NCBI RefSeq assembly: GCF_003201955.1 | Contig: NZ_QJJM01000008.1 | Coordinates: 1 to 64,000 of the forward strand | DNA from: Blastomonas natatoria | GTDB taxonomy: Bacteria; Pseudomonadota; Alphaproteobacteria; Sphingomonadales; Sphingomonadaceae | Direction: 5' to 3' | Length of the DNA: 64,000 bases | Part shown: one piece after another, positions 1-6,516 of the stretch | How the letters are laid out: each line of letters starts with the position of its first letter | How positions within the stretch are numbered: the stretch's first letter is position 1 | Notes under the pieces: model-generated | Databases searched by the model: none | Seen by the model: the letters and a program-made list of their open reading frames with translations, nothing else | What the model was told of the DNA's origin: nothing | Translations under genes and position numbers: made by a program

Positions 1-63
1 GGCTCCGCTACGCAGCCCATTGCTTCAACCGCGCTGATGCGCGAAATAACCGCCCGGCTCTAA
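1..63 (+). CDS. 3' end of an unidentified gene (partial)
   Basis: The first frame is open from the window edge and ends at a TAA after about 20 codons; the visible tail reads ...TALMREITARL. The composition fits a coding C-terminus, but 20 residues are too few to assign a family. It could equally be a chance open frame. The 288 bases that follow show no convincing gene. Confidence 0.35.
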   Translation, partial: GSATQPIASTALMREITARL

Positions 64-351
64 TCCCCGCTGGAGGAAAGCTGGGGGCCACGTCACCCCG
101 GACGCACCAACCCAGCAAGAGCCATTACGCAGTCTCCAAATTTCTGGCAGCAAGCCTAGCTTGTTCTGATTAACCATTGCTTTGTCAGACACGGCAGCAA
201 ACCACCAATTCCCGCCATTCCCGGAGCCCTCTAAAGCGCCTGGAAGCGGACATGCCTGGGGTGGAGCCAGTCGGCAAAAATGCGTGGTGTCTCGCTGTAT
301 GTCCGCCGACAGATGAGCAAGGCTTCCGCAGGAGTGTGGCGGCGCGGGCAA
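64..351. other. Intergenic stretch, nothing recognised
   Basis: Open frames occur on both strands here, but their translations have no recognisable motif and no good ribosome binding site. No tRNA, terminator or repeat was recognised. It separates the partial gene at the window edge from the convergent thiE-like gene. Confidence 0.5.
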
Positions 352-903
352 TTATCCTGACAGGCCGTCAATCGCCGCCCAGCCGTTGATCACCGCCGTG
401 ATCTGCCGTGCCCTTGGCCGCGTCATGCCACCCAATGCGATCACCGGCAGGCGAGACAATCTCGTGAGGCTGGTAAATCTTGCGACACCCAATGTTGCGC
501 CGCCGGGATGCGTTCGCGTGGCAAACACAGGCGAGATCAGCGCCTGCGCTTGGCCTCGCGTCGCATTCGCGCGGGCGAGCTCGCGCAGGTCGTGCACCGT
601 CAGCAACTGGATCAGCTCGCCCGCCGCACCGCCGCCCGGTGCGCCGTAACAGCCGTCCGCCCGCCAACGTCGCGCCATCGCGGTATCGCCTGCCAGCACG
701 ATCACCCCGCCGCGGTTGCGGATGCGCTTGGCCAGTTGCACGAATCGCTGGCGGCGCTGCTCCGGGGGAAGATGATAATGCCGGAACACCAGCCCCGATC
801 CGCGCGGCAGTCGCTTGATCGCCCGCTCGAGCACCGCATCGTTGCGAGCGTCGCTGATCAGCCACAGTGTGGGCAGGTTTTTTCCGGGCTGGCGGCGGCG
901 CAT
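352..903 (-). CDS. Thiamine phosphate synthase-like (ThiE/TenI family) protein
   Basis: A 183-residue protein resembling the TenI/ThiE family of small TIM-barrel proteins. Visible features are the start of a beta strand at LWLISDARND, a central GVIVLAGD strand, a segment with HPGGATLG that resembles the substrate loop region, and the LPVIALGGMT phosphate-binding strand near residue 155. True ThiE joins HMP-pyrophosphate and thiazole phosphate to form thiamine phosphate; TenI paralogues instead isomerise a thiazole precursor. The protein is shorter than the usual 200-220 residues, and I cannot confirm the substrate residues, so the exact reaction is left open. It is divergent from the YggS gene, with only 23 bases between the two starts. 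Confidence 0.7.
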   Translation of the reverse strand: MRRRQPGKNLPTLWLISDARNDAVLERAIKRLPRGSGLVFRHYHLPPEQRRQRFVQLAKRIRNRGGVIVLAGDTAMARRWRADGCYGAPGGGAAGELIQLLTVHDLRELARANATRGQAQALISPVFATRTHPGGATLGVARFTSLTRLSRLPVIALGGMTRPRARQITAVINGWAAIDGLSG

Positions 904-926
904 GTCCGGGCTTATAGCCGCGCGCC

Positions 927-1598
927 ATGGATATACAAAGCGACGCCCCCGCCACTGCGCTCTCCACCGTGCGTGATGCCATCGCCCGATCGGAAAGGAT
1001 CGCCGGACGCCCCGCCGGATCGACCACGCTGATCGCCATCTCGAAGACCAAGCCGGTCGAGGCCATTGAGGCGTTGATCGAAGAGGGGCACAGGGTCTTC
1101 GGCGAAAACCGGGTGCAGGAAGCCGCGCTAAAATTCCCGGCGCTGCGCGCGCGTTACCCCGATCTGCAATTGCACATGGTCGGCCAGCTGCAATCGAACA
1201 AGGCCGAGGATGCCGTCGCGCTGTTCGATTGCATCCACTCGCTCGACCGCATGTCGCTGGCCAGGGCTCTGGCGGCGGCGATGGACAAGGCGGGCAGGCG
1301 GGTGCCGTGCTTCGTTCAGGTCAATATCGGCGAGGAAGAGCAGAAGGGTGGCTGCGCGATCGCCGATCTGCCGCAATTCCTCGATCAGGTCCGGGCGCTG
1401 GACCTGCCCGTTGTCGGCCTGATGGCGGTACCGCCTGCTGATCTGGAACCCTCTCCCTATTTTGCGCTGCTCGCCAAGCTGGCGCGCGCACATGGGCTTG
1501 ATCAGCTGAGCATGGGCATGTCAGGCGATTATGAAAATGCGGTCAGGATCGGTGCGACCCATGTGCGCGTCGGCTCGGCATTGTTCGGCTCGCGCTAA
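927..1598 (+). CDS. YggS/PROSC-family pyridoxal phosphate homeostasis protein
   Basis: A 223-residue cytoplasmic protein of the PLPBP family, which binds pyridoxal 5'-phosphate without known enzymatic activity and buffers vitamin B6 and amino-acid pools. The family signature TLIAISKTKP carries the PLP lysine (about K40). It is followed by the conserved GENRVQEA, HMVGQLQSNK, VNIGEEEQKGG and LSMGMSGDYENAVRIG segments, and by a C-terminal VRVGSALFG phosphate-binding end. Length and motif order match the family throughout. It stands alone, divergent from the ThiE-like gene. Confidence 0.93.
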   Translation: MDIQSDAPATALSTVRDAIARSERIAGRPAGSTTLIAISKTKPVEAIEALIEEGHRVFGENRVQEAALKFPALRARYPDLQLHMVGQLQSNKAEDAVALFDCIHSLDRMSLARALAAAMDKAGRRVPCFVQVNIGEEEQKGGCAIADLPQFLDQVRALDLPVVGLMAVPPADLEPSPYFALLAKLARAHGLDQLSMGMSGDYENAVRIGATHVRVGSALFGSR

Positions 1599-1711
1599 GC
1601 AATTCGGACCGACGCCGACTATCGCATTCAATATGAAGCGATAACGCGTTTTCCCGTAGAAGAAAATGACAGGATGATCCTATTATCCCGGTTACGAACG
1701 GGGGGTAGGGG

Positions 1712-2491
1712 ATGCGTGCGTTATTCGGCCTTATGGCTGCGGCTGTACTGTGCGGGGCAATCATTTCGGTGCCGGCACAGGCGCAGGAGCGCTCGGCAGT
1801 GCGCCCGGGATTTGTTCTTCCTCCGCAAAGCGGCAAGAAAATTCTGCTGCTGCGTCCCTCGGTCAGGGTGGCGGAGCAATCGACCGGCGGCATGGCCGAG
1901 CCGCGCGCCGAATGGACCGATCAGGCGCGTGAGAATATCGACGCGGCGCTGGCCGAATTGCAGCGGCAACTCGGCAATACCGTGATCGCTGCCCCCGAAG
2001 CCTATGGCGAGGATGCGCGCCGTGTGGCGGAGCATCAGGCGCTGTTTGCTGCGGTATCGCGGGCGGTGATCGAATATCAGTTCTTTGTCGGCAACCGCCT
2101 GCCCACCAAGAAACGCGACAACAAGGCCGGACAGTTCGACTGGTCGCTGGGACCCGATGTGGGCAAGCTGCCCGGCGCGGATCAGGCGGATTATGGGCTC
2201 TTCCTCCTCACCAATGACCATTATGGATCGACCGGGCGCAAGATGCTTCAGATCGTCGGGCTGGTCGCTGGCGTCGGGGTCACATCGGGCGTGCATGCCG
2301 GATATGCCGGGTTGGTCGATCTCAAGACTGGCGATCTGCTCTGGCTGAATGCCGACGGCCAGATGGGCGGCGATGTGCGCGAGCCTGACGGGGCGATGAA
2401 GCGCGTGCGCCAGCTGCTGGAGGATTTTCCGGGCAGCGCGATCCCGAAAGAGGTTGCGGTGGCTGAGGCCGGGCCCGAGGCGAAGCCGTGA
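1712..2491 (+). CDS. Exported protein of unknown function
   Basis: A 259-residue protein that begins with a clear Sec signal peptide (about residues 1-24, ending AQAQ before ERSAV). The mature part has a long helical region around an NTVIAAPEAYGEDARRV segment and a hydrophobic, glycine-rich stretch (about 180-200, QIVGLVAGVGVTSGVHAGYA), followed by LVDLKTGDLLWLNADG, which resembles a beta hairpin. I do not recognise the family. The stop overlaps the start of the M48 protease by four bases, so the two are probably translated together. It may be a partner or substrate of that protease; this is inference from context only. Confidence 0.75.
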   Translation: MRALFGLMAAAVLCGAIISVPAQAQERSAVRPGFVLPPQSGKKILLLRPSVRVAEQSTGGMAEPRAEWTDQARENIDAALAELQRQLGNTVIAAPEAYGEDARRVAEHQALFAAVSRAVIEYQFFVGNRLPTKKRDNKAGQFDWSLGPDVGKLPGADQADYGLFLLTNDHYGSTGRKMLQIVGLVAGVGVTSGVHAGYAGLVDLKTGDLLWLNADGQMGGDVREPDGAMKRVRQLLEDFPGSAIPKEVAVAEAGPEAKP

Positions 2492-3687
2492 TCGCGCGAT
2501 ACCGGCTCGCATTGGCCTCGCTGGCATTGGCGCTGGCATCGTCCGTCCAGGCCGAGCCCGCATTGCCCCCGCCTTATGCCGGGGCCTATCAGCCGCAGGG
2601 CGTGGATGAGCAGGGCTTGTGGCGCGAGATGGACGAGGAGGAGCGCCGCTATTCCCAGTCCGATATCATGATCCGGGACCAGGCGCTGAACGCCTATGTG
2701 CGCAAGGTCCTTTGCGACACGGTGGGGCATGATCGCTGCGGGGCAACCCGAGTGTATGTGGTGCGCGCGCCGGTGTTCAATGCTGGCATGTATCCCAATG
2801 GAATGATGGAGGTCTTTTCCGGTCTGCTGCTTCGCGTCCGCAGCGAGGCGGAACTGGGAGCCGTACTTGGCCATGAGTTCGGACATTTTGAGGCCCGGCA
2901 CTCGCTCAAGGGCCTGATGGCCCGGCGTTCTGGCGGCGATGCGATGGCCTGGGCCTTCGTTCTCGCCAATCTGGCCCCGACGTACGACGTGGTGCGCACC
3001 TATCGCGACCTGCAGTTGACCATCATCGGCAATTATTTTCGCTTCAGCCGTGACCAGGAGCGCGAAGCCGATGCGCTCGGCATCGCCTATCTGAACACAA
3101 GCACATTGCGACCGCAGGCAGCAGCGCAAGTCTGGGAAAGGCTGATCGGCGAGTATCAGGCAGACGCGCTTTCCAAGGGATTGAAAAAGCCGCGCCTGGA
3201 CCGGGTGGCATTCTATGCGACGCATCCGCCACAGGTCGAGCGTGCGACCACGCTCGCGCTTCTCGCCCGGCCGGATGGCGCGACGCGTGATGACGGGGCG
3301 GAGCGCTATCGCGCCGCCCTCGCGCCCTGGCTGCCGCAGTTGCTCGCCGACCAGATCAAGCTCAACGATTTCGGGGCGAGCGAATATATCATCCAGTCCC
3401 TGGCCGAAACTGGCTGGACCGCGCCGCTCTGGCATGCGCGCGGGGAGCTCTACCGGATGCGCGGTGCGCCGCGCGATCTGGTCAACGCCGCTGAATTCTA
3501 CGGCCAGGCGATCGCGCTGGATCCAGTCCATGCCGAGGCGCATCGCGGGTTGGGTCTTTCGCTGCTCAAGACCGGACAACGGGCTCCGGGGCAACAGGCG
3601 CTGCGCCGCTATCTGACGCTGAAGCCCGATGCACCGGACGCGCGGATGATCGGCCTGATGATCCCTCAGGAGATGTCCGAACCATGA
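2488..3687 (+). CDS. M48-family zinc metalloprotease with C-terminal TPR region
   Basis: A 399-residue protein with a signal peptide (about residues 1-22, ending SSVQA) and an M48 peptidase domain. The zinc site is visible: HEFGH at residues 129-133 supplies two histidines and the catalytic glutamate, and the downstream QEREADALG segment (E193) supplies the third ligand. The C-terminal third (about 300-395) has TPR-like repeats, including AAEFYGQAIALDPVHAEAHRGLGLSL. The layout matches BepA/YfgC-type periplasmic proteases that act in outer-membrane quality control. It is the middle gene of three, overlapping its neighbours by four bases on each side. Confidence 0.9.
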   Translation: MIARYRLALASLALALASSVQAEPALPPPYAGAYQPQGVDEQGLWREMDEEERRYSQSDIMIRDQALNAYVRKVLCDTVGHDRCGATRVYVVRAPVFNAGMYPNGMMEVFSGLLLRVRSEAELGAVLGHEFGHFEARHSLKGLMARRSGGDAMAWAFVLANLAPTYDVVRTYRDLQLTIIGNYFRFSRDQEREADALGIAYLNTSTLRPQAAAQVWERLIGEYQADALSKGLKKPRLDRVAFYATHPPQVERATTLALLARPDGATRDDGAERYRAALAPWLPQLLADQIKLNDFGASEYIIQSLAETGWTAPLWHARGELYRMRGAPRDLVNAAEFYGQAIALDPVHAEAHRGLGLSLLKTGQRAPGQQALRRYLTLKPDAPDARMIGLMIPQEMSEP

Positions 3688-4280
3688 TTCCCCGCACCTT
3701 TTCCGCGATTGCAGCGCTGCTTGTCGTCGCGCTGCTGCCCTCTGCAGCCACGGCACACAAGCTTCGGGAACAGGGTGTCGTGGTGACCATCGCCGATTCC
3801 GCGCTCACCGTTGCGCCCCCGCGGGACTGGAACCGGCTCGACGGGAATATCGGCAAGCATGTCGAGACCTGGACGCTCGATGGTGGGCAGCTCAACGATC
3901 TCACCTTCTTCGCCGGGATCGAGCCGGGCAAGCCACTGGTGCGCGAACGCAGCAAGAAGCGCGAGCCGTTGCCCAGGTTCAGCGCCAGCACCCTTCTCGT
4001 CGAACTGCCCGAGCTGTTCGAAGCGACTTATCGCAGTGCCAAGGAACTGGCCGATTTCCGCGTGACCGAAGTGCAGCCCACCCGCTTTCTGGAGCGCGAC
4101 GGCGTTCTGTTCCGCTACGAATATGTCGACCCAGATGAGCTGACCCGCAAGGGCGAGGCGCATGCCGCGATCATCTCGGGTCGGTTGTACATGATCAGCT
4201 TCGATGCGCCGCGGCTGCATTATTTCGACCGGAACATCGAAGATTATCGCCGCATTGCCCAAAGCGCCCGGCTGCCGTGA
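3684..4280 (+). CDS. Exported protein of unknown function, third gene of the M48 operon
   Basis: A 198-residue protein with a signal peptide (about residues 1-24, ...LLPSAATA). The mature domain opens with REQGVVVTIADSALTVAPPRDWNRL, which resembles small secreted beta-rich proteins that handle lipids or envelope stress; I do not recognise a named family. A later segment, DGVLFRYEYVDPDELTRKGEAH, looks like a beta sheet. It starts inside the stop codon region of the M48 protease gene (ATGA overlap), so the three genes from 1712 to 4280 form one translation-coupled unit, all with export signals. Confidence 0.72.
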   Translation: MIPRTFSAIAALLVVALLPSAATAHKLREQGVVVTIADSALTVAPPRDWNRLDGNIGKHVETWTLDGGQLNDLTFFAGIEPGKPLVRERSKKREPLPRFSASTLLVELPELFEATYRSAKELADFRVTEVQPTRFLERDGVLFRYEYVDPDELTRKGEAHAAIISGRLYMISFDAPRLHYFDRNIEDYRRIAQSARLP

Positions 4281-4298
4281 GGGCGTGGGCCAGAGGCC

Positions 4299-5051
4299 TT
4301 ATTCGGTGACGTCGTCGAGCGTGAAATAGCCCAGCTTCAGGGACTTGAGCACCAATTGGGCGCGGTTGGAAACGCCGAGGCGGCGACGGGCATCGGTCAG
4401 ATATTCGCTGACCGTCTGATCGGATATGCCCAGCACGGCAGCGATTTCCCAGCTCGTCATGCCCCGGGCGACCAGCTTCACGCAATCGACCTGGCGTGGC
4501 GAAAGGCGCTCGTCATTCGCAACCTGGGCCTGAGGCAGTTGCGATTGCCACAAGGTTCGGGCCTGCTGCCCCGCAGCGATGCCGAGCAGGATGGCGAGCA
4601 TGAAGGGGCGCGGTTCGAGCGGCGCGCCGTCCTTCACCACGAAATGCACCGAAATGGTCGGCCGGTCGGGCATGTGGCTGGCAATGGTGCAGCCTGATCC
4701 CAGTCCAAGCTTGCGCATCTCGTCCAGATATTCGCGCTGGATGCGCGTCAGGGGAATGATCGTTTCAAGATCGGTCCAGCGGATGGCGCCGCCATGCCGC
4801 TGACAGGCAGCGAGCACGGGGCTGGTCAACCCATAGTCGCGGCGCTCGAACAGATCGTGCCAGGCCTTCGGATAGTTGGTCACCATTTCCGGCTCCATCA
4901 ACCCCGACTGCAGATGGACGTGCCGCGCAAGCGCAGCATGGGCAAAGCCGAATGGCGCGGCTGCATCGGCCAGGACGGCCAATAGATCTTCCAGCGTCGA
5001 GACGTCTTCTAGCGCTCTGGACGCACGTTCAACATGGTCGAATTCCGGCAT
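4299..5051 (-). CDS. LuxR-family regulator with autoinducer-binding-like domain (LuxR solo)
   Basis: A 250-residue DNA-binding regulator. The N-terminal 150 residues resemble the acyl-homoserine-lactone-binding fold, with the conserved NYP, W, YGLTSPV, IRW and GLGSG landmarks. The C-terminal 65 residues form a LuxR helix-turn-helix (LSPRQVDCVKLVARGMTSWEIAAVLGIS). The ATG at 5051 (MPEFDHVERA) is chosen; the longer frame upstream adds 22 residues of unlikely composition. No luxI homologue is in the window. The position that is Asp70 in TraR, which contacts the ligand amide, is Ser here, and Tyr61 is Phe, so the ligand may not be a classical AHL. It is convergent with the M48 operon. Confidence 0.88.
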   Translation of the reverse strand: MPEFDHVERASRALEDVSTLEDLLAVLADAAAPFGFAHAALARHVHLQSGLMEPEMVTNYPKAWHDLFERRDYGLTSPVLAACQRHGGAIRWTDLETIIPLTRIQREYLDEMRKLGLGSGCTIASHMPDRPTISVHFVVKDGAPLEPRPFMLAILLGIAAGQQARTLWQSQLPQAQVANDERLSPRQVDCVKLVARGMTSWEIAAVLGISDQTVSEYLTDARRRLGVSNRAQLVLKSLKLGYFTLDDVTE

Positions 5052-5246
5052 GAGCCTGATCTGCTTCCGATTGGTGCAAGGCACTCGCAATAGCAGGAAA
5101 TCATCTGCGAGTAACATAATTAATTGTGCAAGATGTTCCCTAGATTGTTTCCGTCGCGCTCAGCTTGCCGACAAAGAGCCGGCAATAGATGCGGTACCGG
5201 TCAACAGGTCGGGTTGGCGGCATCCATATGCAGCAACAGCCAATCG

Positions 5247-6254
5247 TCAGGCGCCGGGCACGCCCAGAGCAGAGGCTGCCTCGCGGACGCGGCGCTGATC
5301 TGCAGCCTTGTTCTTGAGCGCCGCCATTGCATCGCGCAAGGCCGCCTCGGCCTTGCCGGTTTCGCCCAGTTGCATGCGGCTGCGCAACAGCATGATCCAG
5401 CCATCGGTATCGCCAGGCTCGCGCTTCAGGCGTTCGGCGAGGCCATCGACCATCTGCTTGATCATCATGTCCTGCTGGCCCTGCGGCAGGGCGGCTGCGG
5501 CGGCCATCTGGTCGCGCGTCGGTCCGGGGATCCCGGCGGTCGCGGCTTCTGCACCATCCGTGCGGAAGCCTGCGGTCGGCGGAGCGAACTTTGCAGAGGC
5601 GAGGCGCTTTTCAACCTCGATCCCGCGTTCCTTGCCGACATTGCGGATGACGTCGCGAATGTCCTTGGCATAGGGTGCATCGGCTGGCGTCTCGGCAAGC
5701 AGCGCAAACCAGTCCTCGATCGCTTCGGCGTGCTTTCCATCGATATCCTTGGCGGCAGCGAGGAAATAGCGGGCGCGGGCGTCCTTGGGGTCAATCTCGA
5801 CCGCCTTGGCGAAGGCGGCACGTGCGTCCTGGCTGATCGCCTCGTCCTTGCTCGCCATCACCAGCGCCTCGCCCAGCATCGAGTGATATTCCGAATTACC
5901 GGGGGCAAGCTGGATCGCGCGCCGCATGGCCGTGGCCGATTCGGCGAAGCGCTGCGTCTCGAAATAGCTCCAGCCCAGCATGCGCCAGCCTTCGGCATCG
6001 TCCGGATTGTCGCGCAGCCGGGCCTCCAGCGCAGTGATCACTTCATCCACCGAGGCGGGCTGGCCCTGGGCATTGAGCGGGGCGGTCGGTGCGACCGGGG
6101 CAGGCTTCTGGTCGCTGTACACCTTGTAGCCCACCGCGCTGGCGGCAATCAGCGCCGCTGCGGCCAGCGCCGCCTTGCCGAGGCCGAAGCCGCTTCCCGT
6201 GCCGCGCGGGGATGGGGTGGCGGCAGGCGGGGTATCGGTCATGGGATCGGTCAT
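5247..6254 (-). CDS. Membrane-anchored TPR protein, CcmI/CycH-like
   Basis: A 335-residue protein with one N-terminal membrane helix (about residues 20-42, within GLGKAALAAAALIAASAVGY) followed by periplasmic TPR units. NPDDAEGWRMLGWSYFETQRF and APGNSEYHSMLGEALVMASK are clear TPR helices, and a second block sits near the C-terminus (REPGDTDGWIMLLRSRMQLG). This is the pattern of the CcmI/CycH C-terminal domain, which presents apocytochrome c to the heme-attachment machinery. No ccmF, ccmH or ccmG gene is in the window, so the name stays generic. The ATG at 6254 is preferred because it directly precedes the membrane segment. It is divergent from the redox operon that encodes a decaheme cytochrome c. 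Confidence 0.8.
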   Translation of the reverse strand: MTDPMTDTPPAATPSPRGTGSGFGLGKAALAAAALIAASAVGYKVYSDQKPAPVAPTAPLNAQGQPASVDEVITALEARLRDNPDDAEGWRMLGWSYFETQRFAESATAMRRAIQLAPGNSEYHSMLGEALVMASKDEAISQDARAAFAKAVEIDPKDARARYFLAAAKDIDGKHAEAIEDWFALLAETPADAPYAKDIRDVIRNVGKERGIEVEKRLASAKFAPPTAGFRTDGAEAATAGIPGPTRDQMAAAAALPQGQQDMMIKQMVDGLAERLKREPGDTDGWIMLLRSRMQLGETGKAEAALRDAMAALKNKAADQRRVREAASALGVPGA

Positions 6255-6319
6255 GTTGCGTGTCTCTCTGTCGCGTCCGGATGCAAGGCTAGCCGATCGC
6301 CCAAATTTTCCAATTTCTA

Positions 6320-6335
6320 AGTGGTAAAGATCACA
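6320..6335. promoter_or_regulatory. Candidate CRP-type binding site
   Basis: The sequence AGTGGTAAAGATCACA has one perfect CRP half site (TCACA) and, at the expected 6-base spacing, a 3/5 match to the other (TGTGA). By eye 15 of 22 positions agree with the E. coli CRP consensus. It lies in the AT-rich divergent region between the CcmI-like gene and the cNMP-binding oxidoreductase gene. CRP specificity in this organism is unknown, so this is a candidate only. Confidence 0.35.
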
Positions 6336-6516
6336 TTCTTTGCTAGAAATATGGGCATAGGGTTCGCAACCGAATTTTGGGCAAGTTCTTGCGGCAGCGA
6401 GGCATTCTGGCGATGGCGGCACCGATCGGGGAGAAATCGGGCAGCGCGGCGCGGGACTGACAGGTGTGCACGCAAGCGCGGACGGAAGAGCGTCCGCATT
6501 TGGGGGACGCGAACCT

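Noticed and set aside
25-351. A 108-codon open frame on the minus strand at the window start
   Set aside because: Its translation has no recognisable motif and no good ribosome binding site; it overlaps the probable 3' end of another gene.
5124-6320. A 398-codon plus-strand frame
   Set aside because: It is antisense to the TPR gene, and its histidine/arginine-rich composition is that of a GC-rich shadow frame.
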